The notes under the pieces were generated by a model that saw nothing but the letters and a program-made list of their open reading frames with translations, searched no databases and was not told the origin of the DNA. The translations under genes were made by a program, and so were the position numbers. From positions 62,001 through 126,000 of the forward strand of contig NZ_JAAFGM010000002.1 of assembly GCF_012931985.1 (NCBI RefSeq): a DNA stretch of 64,000 nt, given 5' to 3'. The stretch is from Candidatus Roseilinea sp. NK_OTU-006 (GTDB lineage: Bacteria > Chloroflexota > Anaerolineae > J036 > Brachytrichaceae). This document shows, piece after piece, positions 1 through 8,334 of this stretch (the stretch's first letter is position 1; each line of letters opens with the position of its first letter).

Positions 1-507
1 TTGCCGGAACGGCTGCGGCTGGGCAAAGGCGAGATTGACACCGGCGGCCGTGAACGCGCCAACATCCTCGGCGACGCCTTTGAGGCGCTGCTCGGCGCAC
101 TCTACCTCGATCAGGGCATCGAAGCTGTGCGCGACTTCGTCGTGCCCTTGCTTGCCCAGGCCACACCGGAAATCGTGCAGGCCAAACTCGACCGCGACGC
201 CAAGAGCCGCTTGCAGGAGTGGAGCCAGGGCGTGTTGGGCGTCACACCGCGCTACAAGCTGGTGGCCGCCGAAGGGCCGGATCATGCGAAGGTGTTCACC
301 GTCGAAGTGCGACTGGGTGACCGCGTGGCCGGCATGGGGCGAGGCTCCAGCAAACAGATGGCCGAGCAACTCGCGGCGAACGATGCGCTGGCGCGCGCGA
401 GCGAGCTGGTGCCGCGCACGGAGAGCAGCGAAGCACAGAAGGGGAGCGAAGCGGAAGGGCAGGGCCGCGACGCCCGGCTGCCCTCCGCCTCCGCACCTAT
501 GGCTTGA
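1..507 (+). CDS. rnc: Ribonuclease III, C-terminal part (5' end outside window)
   Basis: RNase III cuts double-stranded RNA during rRNA and mRNA processing. The visible part begins inside the nuclease domain. The motif [16 protein letters not shown] (about residues 24-39 of the fragment) is the second conserved block of the family and carries the acidic metal-binding residues. A double-stranded RNA-binding domain follows (about 60-135, ending [16 protein letters not shown]). The first signature block (ERLEFLGD type) must lie upstream, so the gene is cut by the window edge and the leading TTG is not a start. After the RNA-binding domain there is an unusual low-complexity tail of about 30 residues ([20 protein letters not shown]). 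Its DNA is purine-rich and then pyrimidine-rich and may be a degraded heptamer element like those elsewhere here. Confidence 0.93.
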   Translation: MPERLRLGKGEIDTGGRERANILGDAFEALLGALYLDQGIEAVRDFVVPLLAQATPEIVQAKLDRDAKSRLQEWSQGVLGVTPRYKLVAAEGPDHAKVFTVEVRLGDRVAGMGRGSSKQMAEQLAANDALARASELVPRTESSEAQKGSEAEGQGRDARLPSASAPMA

Positions 508-590
508 CCGTGACCGCCTTGAGTTCGGCGAAGGCATCCACGCCTGCCCAGCACCATCGCCAACTTCGCTTCAACCGTGCAGGAATTAAG
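500..590 (+). pseudogene. Possible relic of a cytochrome P450 haem-binding loop
   Basis: Frame 2 across the end of rnc reads [16 protein letters not shown] from 506. This fits the P450 haem-ligand signature: F-G-x-G, a basic residue, then Cys two residues later followed by P and a small residue. The reading frame then breaks. A one-base shift gives a QHH-like continuation, as after the cysteine of real P450s, and a stop follows at about 587. No start and no upstream P450 sequence are present, so at most this is a tail remnant. The match is short and could be chance. Confidence 0.35.
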
Positions 591-680
591 AAATCGAAAG
601 CCGCTTCTGCGACGTGCTGCGGGTGTGCGAAGCGATGAACCTGCTCGGCGGTGCGTCTCTCAACCGTTGACGGGTGTTGA

Positions 681-818
681 CGGGCGCAAAAAGGCATCTC
701 AACTTTCAGGGCAAATGGTGACGTGTTGCCGGCGGAGGCCGACACGGCTGCTTTGGAGATTCTCCATCGCAACGCTGCGCGGCTGTACTTGGGCCAAGAA
801 CATATCGAGCCAGTTTAG
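681..818 (+). pseudogene. C-terminal relic of an amidohydrolase (amidohydrolase 2 family)
   Basis: An open stretch between stops at 678-680 and 816-818 reads ...FRANGDVLPAEADTAALE and then ILHRNAARLYLG before ending. The pattern 'leucine-rich helix, I-x-H-x-N-A-x-R-L-Y/F' is the usual last helix of amidohydrolase 2 family metal-dependent hydrolases. Nothing upstream encodes the catalytic barrel and there is no start codon with a ribosome binding site. I read this as the surviving tail of a deleted gene. The rest of the 508-853 gap shows only short frames. Confidence 0.55.
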
Positions 819-853
819 GCGGAGTCGTCCTCGCACAATGGGCGACGCGCTTT

Positions 854-2338
854 TTAAGGCTGCAACGCCTCGCGCAGCAACTGATTGATCACCTGGGCGT
901 TGCCTTTGCCTTTGGTCGCCTTCATCACCTGGCCGACGAGGAAGCCGAACACCTTCTCCTGCCCATTGCGGTATTGTTGTACTTGGCCAGGATGTGCCGC
1001 AATCACCTCGGCGACGACCCGGCGAAGCACGTCCACATCGCTCACCTGCGCCAACCCTTTGGCTTCGACGATGGCCCTGGGAGACGCGCCCGTGGCAAAC
1101 ATCTCCTCAAACACCTGGCGAGCCGTGTTGATGTTGACGACTTGCTCATCTACCAAGTTGATCAGCTCGGCCAATTGGCGCGGACTGGGCTTAATGCCAG
1201 CGATCTCGGCGTTGGGGATGCCGTTGGCCTTCATCAGGCGGAAGACCTCGGTCTGAATCCAGTTGGCAGCCGCCTTAGCGCGGGCGCGCAAGTCGGCCGC
1301 AGAGGCAGCCGCGATGACCTGCTCGAACCATTCGGCAACGGCGCGGTCGCTCGTCAACTGCACAGCGTCATAGGCGCTCAGCCCGAAGTCGCGGCGGTAA
1401 CGGTCTTGACGCGCCAGCGCCAGCTCCGGCACGCGCCGACGCACGTCCTCTAACCAGGCGTCATCCACCTCCAACGGCGGCAAGTCCGGTTCGGGGAAGT
1501 AGCGGTAATCGTGCGCGCTCTCCTTCTCGCGCTGCACCACCGTCACGCCACGGCTCTCGTCCCACCCCAGCGTCACCTGCTGCACCGCTTCGCCGCGCTC
1601 GAGCAGCGCCGTCTGCCGACGAATTTCGTAGGCGATGGCATCGCGCACGGCGCGCAGGGAGTTGAGGTTCTTGATCTCGACCTTGACGCCAAACGCGTCG
1701 CTGCCTTTCGGGCGCAGGCTCATGTTCGGCTCGCAGCGCATGGCGCCCTTTTCCATGTCGCCCGTGCTCACGCCCAGGTAACGCACGATCTGCTGCAGCG
1801 CGCTGAGATAGGCATAGGCTTCGTCGGCGCTGCGGATGTCCGGCTCGGTCACGATCTCCAGCAACGGCACACCGCTGCGGTTGTAGTCCACATACGACTT
1901 ATCGCCCACGTGGGTGAGCTTGCCGGTGTCCTCTTCCAAGTGGGCGCGTCGAATGCGGATGCGCCGGCGCGTGCTTTCCTCCGTCCAGTTGCCGGTGCTC
2001 AGGTCGCGCACGTCCACGTCCAGCCAGCCGTCGTAGGCCAGCGGACGCTGGTATTGTGAGATTTGGTAGCCCTTGGGCAGGTCGGGGTACCAATACGACT
2101 TACGCTCCCAGAAGGTGTGGCGGGCGATCTGGCAGTTCAGCGCGAGGCCCACCATCATGGCGAACTCGACGGCGCGCTTGTTGATCACCGGCAATGCGCC
2201 GGGCATCCCCAGGCACACGGGGCACACGTTCACGTTCGGCTCCGCGCCGAAGAAGCGCGCGCTGCATGCGCAGAACATTTTGCTGTTGGTGTCCAGCTCG
2301 ACATGAGTCTCCATGCCGATGACGACTTCGTATTCCAT
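854..2338 (-). CDS. gatB: Aspartyl/glutamyl-tRNA(Asn/Gln) amidotransferase subunit B
   Basis: GatB is the kinase and tRNA-binding subunit of the GatCAB complex, which turns Glu-tRNA(Gln) and Asp-tRNA(Asn) into the amidated forms. The protein (494 aa) opens with MEYEVVIGMETHVEL. It has four cysteines in the zinc-knuckle positions (C23, C25, C39, C42, ending in CPVCLGMPG) and the conserved YWYPDLPKGYQISQ motif. The C-terminal third is the YqeY-like tRNA-binding tail. The frame stays open upstream to an ATG at 2407, but the start at 2338 has a GAGGG ribosome binding site 5 nt before it and gives the standard N-terminus, so I chose it. It lies 75 bp downstream of tsaD on the same strand. gatA and gatC are not in the window. 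Confidence 0.96.
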   Translation of the reverse strand: MEYEVVIGMETHVELDTNSKMFCACSARFFGAEPNVNVCPVCLGMPGALPVINKRAVEFAMMVGLALNCQIARHTFWERKSYWYPDLPKGYQISQYQRPLAYDGWLDVDVRDLSTGNWTEESTRRRIRIRRAHLEEDTGKLTHVGDKSYVDYNRSGVPLLEIVTEPDIRSADEAYAYLSALQQIVRYLGVSTGDMEKGAMRCEPNMSLRPKGSDAFGVKVEIKNLNSLRAVRDAIAYEIRRQTALLERGEAVQQVTLGWDESRGVTVVQREKESAHDYRYFPEPDLPPLEVDDAWLEDVRRRVPELALARQDRYRRDFGLSAYDAVQLTSDRAVAEWFEQVIAAASAADLRARAKAAANWIQTEVFRLMKANGIPNAEIAGIKPSPRQLAELINLVDEQVVNINTARQVFEEMFATGASPRAIVEAKGLAQVSDVDVLRRVVAEVIAAHPGQVQQYRNGQEKVFGFLVGQVMKATKGKGNAQVINQLLREALQP

Positions 2339-2413
2339 TTCACCCTCTAGCTCGTCCTGTGTTTCGGGCGTGATGCGCTCCAATTGGGGAGCGACCGAGC
2401 CTTTCACGCGGAA

Positions 2414-3499
2414 TCAGCCCAGCTTCAAATCCGGCGCAACGTCCATCGTCAGATCATCGCGCACGCCGCGCATGAAGGCATAGTAACCGGCCGCGCCGAT
2501 CATCGCGGCGTTGTCGGTACACAGGGCCATCGGCGGAAAGGAGACCCGGTCGCCGAAGCGCGCCATCATCTTCTCGCGCAGCAGCTTGTTGGCCGAGACG
2601 CCGCCGCCCACCAGCACTGCTTTGACGTCGAAGGCTTCCGCCGCGCGCGCCGTCTTCTCCACCAGCCAGTCGGTCACGGCGTCCTGGAAGGAGGCGGCGA
2701 TGTCGCTGACCGGCGCGCGAGGCGCGAGGTCGCCGTCTGCGTTGAGATAGTCCTGCACTAACCGCAGCGCGTGCGTCTTGGCCCCGCTGAACGAAAACAT
2801 GTATGCGTCGCTGGTTGCGCGGACCGTCTTCGCCCCCAGCGACACGCGCGGGCGCGAGAACGTGAAGCGTTGTGGATCGCCGTCTTGAGCCGCCTTCTGA
2901 ATGGCCGGGCCGCCGGGATAGCCCAAGTGAAGCAGGCGCGCCACTTTGTCGAACGCCTCGCCCACCGCATCGTCCACGGTATGACCGAGGAGCTGATATT
3001 GCCCGTGACCGCGCATCAGCACCAGCTCGGTATGCCCGCCGGAGACGATGAGCGCAAGCAACGGAAAAGGCGATGCCGAGCGCAGCAGGCGACGCACGAA
3101 CGATGCGGGCTCACCGACGGTGTCCGTCTCCAACCAATGCGAGTAGATATGCCCTTCCAGATGGTTCACCCCGATCAGGGGCAGATCGCGCGCCAAGCAG
3201 ATGCCCTTGGCGGTGTTGACGCCGACCACCAGCGCCCCCGGTAATCCCGGCCCTTTAGTCACGGCAACGGCGCTGAGCGAATCCCAGGCGGCCTGTGCGT
3301 CGGCCATCGCCGCATCAATCACCGGCGCAATCGCCTCGACATGCGCCCGCGATGCCATCTCCGGGAACACGCCGCCGTAGCGCCGATGCAGATCAGCCTG
3401 CGAAGCGACCACGTTGGAGCGGATGAAGCGACCGTCGTCAATCACGGCGGCCGCAGTTTCATCGCACGAGGTTTCAATGGCCAGGATGCGCATCGGCAT
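2414..3499 (-). CDS. tsaD: tRNA N6-adenosine threonylcarbamoyltransferase
   Basis: TsaD transfers the threonylcarbamoyl group to A37 of tRNAs that read ANN codons, working with TsaB, TsaC and TsaE in the cytoplasm. The 361-aa protein has the ASKHA-fold start RILAIETSCDETAAAV, the metal ligands H113 and H117 in NHLEGH, and the phosphate-binding SGGHTELVLM block. Length is normal. The start could be the ATG at 3499 or the one two codons later (MRILAIE). A TATAAT box ends 9 nt before 3499 and no ribosome binding site is visible, so the message is probably leaderless. The segment before SGGHTE (about residues 125-145) is longer than usual. tsaB, tsaC and tsaE are not here. Confidence 0.96.
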   Translation of the reverse strand: MPMRILAIETSCDETAAAVIDDGRFIRSNVVASQADLHRRYGGVFPEMASRAHVEAIAPVIDAAMADAQAAWDSLSAVAVTKGPGLPGALVVGVNTAKGICLARDLPLIGVNHLEGHIYSHWLETDTVGEPASFVRRLLRSASPFPLLALIVSGGHTELVLMRGHGQYQLLGHTVDDAVGEAFDKVARLLHLGYPGGPAIQKAAQDGDPQRFTFSRPRVSLGAKTVRATSDAYMFSFSGAKTHALRLVQDYLNADGDLAPRAPVSDIAASFQDAVTDWLVEKTARAAEAFDVKAVLVGGGVSANKLLREKMMARFGDRVSFPPMALCTDNAAMIGAAGYYAFMRGVRDDLTMDVAPDLKLG

Positions 3500-3508
3500 G
3501 GCGCAGCG

Positions 3509-3514
3509 ATTATA
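3509..3514 (-). promoter_or_regulatory. -10 box of tsaD, leaderless type
   Basis: TATAAT on the minus strand, 9 nt before the tsaD ATG. Transcription would begin at or next to the start codon. No convincing -35 hexamer is seen. Confidence 0.5.
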
Positions 3515-3558
3515 GGATGCGCGGCCAAACTGTCAGGAGAGCGGCCGATGCGGAAGCC

Positions 3559-4134
3559 TCAGCCGATGATCTCTTCGACGCGCACCGATAGATCGAGCGC
3601 AGGAGAGTGAAGCGTTTCGCCGCGCTGCAGCGTGACGACCTCGGCATATCGCCCATGCATCGGGCGGGCGTGTCGCTCGATCACATCATGATTCAGGTCC
3701 ACCAGCCACGCCACGCCAATGCCGGCAGCCGCGTAGTGGGGCAGCTTCACTTCGCGGTCGAACCCAAGCGATGCATCGGCCACCTCGACGACCAGCAGCA
3801 CATCCCGACCGCACGGCAGCGCGCCGGCGTAGAAATCGTCGCGCGGGCGCAACACGGTGATGTCGGCTTGTGGCTCGGTGTCGTCGGATAGGCGTATTGG
3901 GTCCTGCGCGCCAATGATGACCTGACGACCTAACCGCTCGGTCAAAACGGCGATCAATCGCTTGACGCAGGCGGCGTGTCTGCTGCCGATCGAGCTCATC
4001 GGGCGAATTTCTCCGTCAATCAGTTCCAGGCGCTCGTCCTCGGCCAGGATGCCGGCCGCGATCATGCGCTCGTATTCGTCGGCGCTGAACCGTCGGCGTA
4101 CCGCCGGCGCGGTTGCTTGAAGAGACGTCATCAT
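3559..4134 (-). CDS. Uma2 family (DUF820) PD-(D/E)XK-type endonuclease-like protein
   Basis: The 191-aa protein has the layout of the Uma2 family, a restriction-endonuclease fold group that is very abundant in Cyanobacteria and Chloroflexota and whose role is unknown. Visible motifs, in order, are ERLELIDGEI (about 34-43), the acidic PQADITVLRP strand, LLVVEVADASLGFDREVK carrying the E-x-K-like catalytic centre, and YAAAGIGVAWLVDL. It stands alone between tsaD (59 bp downstream) and the dehydrogenase fusion (40 bp upstream). GAGGCG lies just before the first of two adjacent ATG codons. No target or partner can be inferred. Confidence 0.85.
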   Translation of the reverse strand: MMTSLQATAPAVRRRFSADEYERMIAAGILAEDERLELIDGEIRPMSSIGSRHAACVKRLIAVLTERLGRQVIIGAQDPIRLSDDTEPQADITVLRPRDDFYAGALPCGRDVLLVVEVADASLGFDREVKLPHYAAAGIGVAWLVDLNHDVIERHARPMHGRYAEVVTLQRGETLHSPALDLSVRVEEIIG

Positions 4135-4174
4135 CGCCTCGTTCGCCCTCTACGCCCTGCATGGTAGCACAGGC

Positions 4175-6175
4175 TCATGCCTCCAGGTTCAACCACTTCA
4201 CCTCGTCGGGGGTAAGCGTCACGTCCAGCGCCGGCAGCGACGTGCGCAGCTCATAGAGCGTGCGCGGGCCGATCAACGGGAAGGTGGGGAAGGGCTGATG
4301 CAGCACGTAGGCCAGCGCGATGTTGATCGGCAGCACGCCATACTTCTTCGCCAATTCGCGCGCCCGGCGCAGCCGCTCGAAGTTGTCGTCGCTGAACCAG
4401 CAGCGCACCCGCTCCGGGTCGGCCTTGAAGTCCGGCGCGGTGTCGTCCAGGAAGAAGCCGCGCGCCTGCGACGACCATGGAAACAGCGGCGTCTGCGTGC
4501 GCGTCAGCCATGCGCGGAACTCCGGCGTGCCCGCGCTCAGGCAGCCTTCCCATGGCGGCTCGACCATGCGCGCCAGGCTGAAGTTGTTGCTGATCGCGCT
4601 AAAGCCCTGCAAGCCATGCGCGGCGGCGTAGGCGTTCGCCGCCTCGATGCGCTCGATCGTCCAGTTCGACCCGCCGAAGGCGCGCATGCGGCCGGCGCGA
4701 TAGTGCTCGTTCAGCGCCTCAACGAATTCGCCCACCGGCACCTGCGGGTTGTCGCGGTGCAGCATGTAGATGTCCACATAGTCGGTTTGCAGGCGCTCCA
4801 GGCTGATGGCGAACTGGCGGTTCAGATCCTCCGGCGTGCAGAACGGCGTGTGCGCGCCCTTGTCGAGGATGACCACTTCCTCGCGGATGCCCCGGTTGCG
4901 GATCCACTGGCCGAGCAGCGTCTCGTGCTTGCCGCTGCCGTAGATGAAAGCGGTGTCGAAGGCGTTGCCGCCGTGCTCGAAGAACGCGTCGAACATCACC
5001 GAGGCGTAGGCGATGTTCTCCTGGTTATCCACGCCCAGCACCAGGCGCGAGACCGGCTTGCCCACGCCGGCGATCTGGCCGTAGCGCATGCGAGGGTCGC
5101 TGCGCCGGGTCAGCGGCCGGCGGCTGACCGTCAGCTTCATCTCCGGCGCGTCCGGCTGCTCTTGGGCATAGGTCAGGCCGATGGCCTGTCGCCAGCGGTC
5201 AAGCGTATGCATGTTGCCCAGCGAGTCGTCCCAGCTCATCGCCGGCGGGGGCGCCTGGCGTCGCCCGATATTGCGCGCCACGGTGTCGGCCTCGATGGCG
5301 TAGAGCCATTCGTTGCATTCGACCTCGACGATGTGCTTCGGCTCGCTGCGGCGCTGCACGATGATGTCGGCCACGCCGCCGTGAAGCGCAGGGATCCAGG
5401 GTGAGGTGAGCAAGATATCCCCTTCTGTGCCGAAGATGTGGACGACGTTGCGCATGTTCAGCATCACGCCGGCCGCGATTTGCGCGACGATGCCGCCCGC
5501 GAATTCGAGCGTGCCAACGGCGTACTCATCCACACCGGTGGTCGGGTTCAGCCTGCCCGCGCCGAACACCCTGACCGGGTTGGCGAAGTCGCGCCCGAGC
5601 GCCACGCCGGCAATCAGGCGCGCCATCGAAACCGGATAACAGCCGACGTCGAGAATAGCGCCGCCGCCCAGCGCGTTGCTGAGCAAGCGATGTTCCGGGC
5701 CGACGCGCGCGTGAAAGCCGAACGCGGCTTGGATCATACGCACGTCGCCGATGACGCCCTGCCGGATCAGCTCGACCAGCTTGGCGGTCTGCGGATGGCA
5801 GCGATACATGAACGCTTCCATCAGGAAGACGTCGTGTTCGCGGGCCGCCTCGACCACGGCTTGCGCTTGCGGATGGTTCAACGCGAGCGGCTTCTCGCAC
5901 AGGATGTGTTTGCCGGCCTCGGCCGCTTTGATCGCCCATTCCGCGTGCAGCGGGTGCGGCGTGGCGATGTACACGGCATCTACGTCCGGGTCGGCCAGCA
6001 GCGCCTCGTAACCGGCGTAGCGCTTGGGGATATCGAACGCATCGCCGAACTGATCGGCGGCTGCTTGCGACCGGCTGGCGACGGCGATCAGGACGCCCGT
6101 GGACGAACGTCGCACGCCGGCGGCGAAGGTTTTGGCGATATTACCGGTAGAGAGAATGCCCCAGCGGAGTGTCAT
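4175..6175 (-). CDS. Fused Gfo/Idh/MocA dehydrogenase and aldo/keto reductase
   Basis: Two NAD(P)-dependent sugar-type oxidoreductases are joined in one 666-aa chain. Residues 1 to about 330 are a Gfo/Idh/MocA domain: Rossmann start LRWGILSTGNIAKTF, then CEKPLALN with the catalytic lysine. Residues from about 365 are a complete aldo/keto reductase with the tetrad in view: Asp and Tyr in NAFDTAFIYG, Lys in ILDKGAH and His in YMLHRDN. The linker (about 335-365) is polar. The fusion suggests the two act on the same sugar or polyol, one interconverting a keto and hydroxyl group and the other reducing the partner carbonyl, but the substrate cannot be read from sequence. The start is followed upstream by a 25-unit heptamer array that fills the gap to hpt. 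Confidence 0.88.
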   Translation of the reverse strand: MTLRWGILSTGNIAKTFAAGVRRSSTGVLIAVASRSQAAADQFGDAFDIPKRYAGYEALLADPDVDAVYIATPHPLHAEWAIKAAEAGKHILCEKPLALNHPQAQAVVEAAREHDVFLMEAFMYRCHPQTAKLVELIRQGVIGDVRMIQAAFGFHARVGPEHRLLSNALGGGAILDVGCYPVSMARLIAGVALGRDFANPVRVFGAGRLNPTTGVDEYAVGTLEFAGGIVAQIAAGVMLNMRNVVHIFGTEGDILLTSPWIPALHGGVADIIVQRRSEPKHIVEVECNEWLYAIEADTVARNIGRRQAPPPAMSWDDSLGNMHTLDRWRQAIGLTYAQEQPDAPEMKLTVSRRPLTRRSDPRMRYGQIAGVGKPVSRLVLGVDNQENIAYASVMFDAFFEHGGNAFDTAFIYGSGKHETLLGQWIRNRGIREEVVILDKGAHTPFCTPEDLNRQFAISLERLQTDYVDIYMLHRDNPQVPVGEFVEALNEHYRAGRMRAFGGSNWTIERIEAANAYAAAHGLQGFSAISNNFSLARMVEPPWEGCLSAGTPEFRAWLTRTQTPLFPWSSQARGFFLDDTAPDFKADPERVRCWFSDDNFERLRRARELAKKYGVLPINIALAYVLHQPFPTFPLIGPRTLYELRTSLPALDVTLTPDEVKWLNLEA

Positions 6176-6181
6176 CGGTTT

Positions 6182-6356
6182 GAGTTGTGAGTTTTGAGTT
6201 TTGAGTTTTGAGTTTTGAGTTGTGAGCTATGCGCTTTGCGCTTTGCGTTTTACGCCTTGCGTCTAGCGTCCTACGCCTTGTGTCCTTCGCCCAACTTCCG
6301 ACTCCCTGAATCCCTAATCTCTAATCTCTAATCTCTAATCCCTAATCCCTGACCTC
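6182..6356. repeat. Heptamer array 1: 25 consecutive 7-nt units filling the gap
   Basis: Every base from 6182 to 6356 can be cut into 25 heptamers with no phase slip. Units drift along the array on the plus strand: GAGTTTT repeated four times, then GCGCTTT twice, GCGTTTT, ACGCCTT, GCGTCCT, ACTCCCT, GAATCCC, TAATCTC three times and TAATCCC twice. The array ends exactly at the base before the hpt stop codon and begins 7 bp from the start codon of the dehydrogenase fusion. It holds no frame and no obvious hairpin. Similar arrays occur at least five more times in the window. Confidence 0.9.
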
Positions 6357-6938
6357 TCACTGATACTCCTTCTTCACCACGCCGATGAAGGGCAGGTTGC
6401 GGAAGTATTCGTCCAGATCGAGGCCGTAGCCGAACACGAATTCATCGGGGATCTCGAAGCCGAGGTAGCTGATCGGCACGTAGACCTCGCGGCGGGCCGG
6501 CTTGTTGAGCAGCGCGCACACGCGCAGGCTGGCCGGCTCGCGCGTCTGCAACAGGCGTAGCACGTGGTCAATCGTGTGGCCGCTGTCAATGATGTCTTCG
6601 ACGAGTAACACGTGGCGCCCGCGCACGTCGGTGTTCAGGTCGAGCGTGATGCGCGGCTGACCGCGCGTCGCCCGCGCGCCGACGCCGTAGGACGATACCG
6701 CCATGAAGTCCACATGGTGCGGCGCACTGATGTGTTTCATCAGGTCGGCGAGGAACATCACGCCGCCGCGCAAGAGGCACACCAGCAGCGGCGTCTTGCC
6801 GGCGTAGTCTTGCGAGATTTGCGCGCCCAGTTCGGCGACGCGCCGGTTGAGCTGTTCCTCCGTAATCAGCACGCGGTCGAGCAGCGCTGAATAGCCGCCG
6901 CGCGCAATCGCATCTTCCAGGCGAGAGAGGTTGGCCAT
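6357..6938 (-). CDS. hpt: Hypoxanthine phosphoribosyltransferase
   Basis: This enzyme salvages hypoxanthine and guanine by joining them to PRPP, giving IMP and GMP. The 193-aa protein has the family's PRPP-binding loop VLLVEDIIDSGHT (110-122), the LLRGGVMFLADL block near 56-66 and the base-binding C-terminal segment with DEFVFGYGLDLDEYFRNLP. Length is typical. It lies 98 bp downstream of trxB on the same strand. A TACAAT box (6957-6962) 18 nt before the ATG could be its own -10 element. The heptamer array starts immediately after its stop. Confidence 0.93.
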   Translation of the reverse strand: MANLSRLEDAIARGGYSALLDRVLITEEQLNRRVAELGAQISQDYAGKTPLLVCLLRGGVMFLADLMKHISAPHHVDFMAVSSYGVGARATRGQPRITLDLNTDVRGRHVLLVEDIIDSGHTIDHVLRLLQTREPASLRVCALLNKPARREVYVPISYLGFEIPDEFVFGYGLDLDEYFRNLPFIGVVKKEYQ

Positions 6939-7036
6939 AGGCTGCTACGCAGCGAAATTGTAGCCGCGCCTGCCGAGCGGGAAAGCACGCCTCACCATCG
7001 TTGCGCTGCGCAGCGCCGGGCAAGACGTGCGTCGCC

Positions 7037-7981
7037 TCACCGCGCCGCAGCGCCGGTCCGCTCGCTTTCGAGGGCGGCCAGGAACTTCTCGGCTTCCATG
7101 GCAGCCATGCAGCCGAAGCCGGCGCTGGTGATCGCCTGTTTGAACCAGTTGTCATGCACCTCGCCAGCAGCGAATACGCCGGGCACGCTGGTGTGCAGGC
7201 GCTTATCCACGATCAGATAGCCGTCGTCGTCCATCGCCAACTGACCTTTGAACATCTGCGTGTTTGGCTCGTGGCCGATGAAGACGAAGAAGCCGTCCAC
7301 CGGCTCCGTCCACGTCTCGCCGGTCTTCGTGCTCTTCAGCACCACTTCGCTCACCTTGCCGTTGCCGATGATGCGCTCCACGACGGCGCTCTTGATGAAC
7401 TCGATCTTGGGGTTCTGCATGGCGCGCTGTTGCAGCACGGCGCCGGCGCGGAACTCGTCGCGGCGATGCACAATGCGCACGCGCCTGCCGAACTTGGTCA
7501 AGAACAGGCCTTCCTGGAAGGCGCTGTCGCCGCCGCCGACCACCATGATCTCCTTATCGCGGAAGAAGAAACCATCGCACGTGGCGCAGTAGCTCACGCC
7601 GCGCCCGATGAATTCTTCCTCGCCGGGGATGCCCAGCTTGCGCGGCGTGGCGCCCGTAGCCACGATGACGGCCTCGACTTCGTATTCACGGCTGGATGAC
7701 CACAGCCTGAACGGCCGCCGCGAGAAGTCCACCTTTTCGATGGTTTCCTCGACCATGCGCGCGCCAAATTTCTCGGCCTGTTCGCGCATCAGCGCGGTCA
7801 GTTCCGGCCCTTGCAGGCCGTTGGGGAAGCCGGGAAAGTTCTCCACCTCGGTCGTCGTCGCGATCTGCCCGCCGAACGACGGGCCGACGAACACCAGCGG
7901 CTCGAGGAATGCGCGGCCGGCGTAGAGGGCCGCAGTCAACCCAGCCGGCCCAGCACCGATGATTGCTAATTTATCGGCCAT
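7037..7981 (-). CDS. trxB: Thioredoxin-disulfide reductase (FAD/NADPH)
   Basis: TrxB passes electrons from NADPH through FAD to thioredoxin. The 314-aa protein begins with the FAD-binding GAGPAG (9-14), has the redox pair in CATC (C132, C135) and the NADPH-binding GGGDSAFQE after it. The C-terminal FAD contact GVFAAGEVHDNWFKQAITSAG is present, although Asp-Val usually replaces Glu-Val in this motif. Length is normal for the low-molecular-weight class. A GGGAG ribosome binding site lies upstream of the ATG. Thioredoxin itself is not in the window. Confidence 0.93.
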   Translation of the reverse strand: MADKLAIIGAGPAGLTAALYAGRAFLEPLVFVGPSFGGQIATTTEVENFPGFPNGLQGPELTALMREQAEKFGARMVEETIEKVDFSRRPFRLWSSSREYEVEAVIVATGATPRKLGIPGEEEFIGRGVSYCATCDGFFFRDKEIMVVGGGDSAFQEGLFLTKFGRRVRIVHRRDEFRAGAVLQQRAMQNPKIEFIKSAVVERIIGNGKVSEVVLKSTKTGETWTEPVDGFFVFIGHEPNTQMFKGQLAMDDDGYLIVDKRLHTSVPGVFAAGEVHDNWFKQAITSAGFGCMAAMEAEKFLAALESERTGAAAR

Positions 7982-8075
7982 CCTGCATGCTCCCTAGAAT
8001 TGCAAATCACTCACCGTTATCCATTCTACCGAAGTAGCCGCTGACGGGTTGACCCCGCGCCCACGCATCAAGCAA

Positions 8076-8104
8076 AAAGCCCCCGCAGCACATGCGGGGG
8101 CTTT
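8076..8104 (-). terminator. Rho-independent terminator after the 71-aa gene
   Basis: A perfect 12-bp stem (8076-8087 with 8093-8104; core GCCCCCGCA) closes a 5-nt loop. Read on the minus strand it is followed by a run of five T (8074-8078 region). It lies 14 bp beyond the stop of the small gene at 8119 and should end its transcript before trxB. Confidence 0.85.
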
Positions 8105-8118
8105 CACGCATCGAATCA

Positions 8119-8334
8119 TCACTCGGCGGCCAGGCCCTTGCGCATGGCCGACACCGGCGCCGATTCGGCCGACGCGCGGTTAGGCGCAAAGACGCGCGCC
8201 AACGCAGCAAACGCGCGCTGCAGCGCGCCCGGATTCTGCGCGGTGGCCCGCGCGATCAGGCGGTGTTCCTCGGCCTCCTTCAACATCTCCTCGTAACGCA
8301 GCTTCGCGTATGTAGTGTCTAAGTAGGTAAACAT
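8119..8334 (-). CDS. Small uncharacterised protein, 71 aa
   Basis: I do not recognise a family. The frame is open to 8454, but the ATG at 8334 has a near-perfect AGGAGGT ribosome binding site 8 nt upstream, and the gene ends at a strong intrinsic terminator, so it is very likely a real, separately expressed gene. The protein starts MFTYLDTTYAKLRYEEMLKE, is helical and rich in Glu, Ala and Arg in its first 35 residues, and has no membrane segment and no cysteine. Its leader has an inverted repeat (7-bp arms GTGGGCG and CGCCCAC around 8362-8380) and a TATAAAA -10-like box near 8386-8392. These features suggest a regulated and well-expressed small protein. Confidence 0.7.
   Translation of the reverse strand: MFTYLDTTYAKLRYEEMLKEAEEHRLIARATAQNPGALQRAFAALARVFAPNRASAESAPVSAMRKGLAAE

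Noticed and set aside
418-495. Heptamer element in the RNase III tail
   Set aside because: There is an inverted repeat of purine-rich and pyrimidine-rich arms, but no constant 7-nt phase. It is mentioned only as a possible degraded copy.
6182-6356. CRISPR-like repeat
   Set aside because: Units are 7 nt, contiguous and drifting, with no spacers, and no cas operon is near. The Cas4-like gene at 47279 is 41 kb away and has no array.
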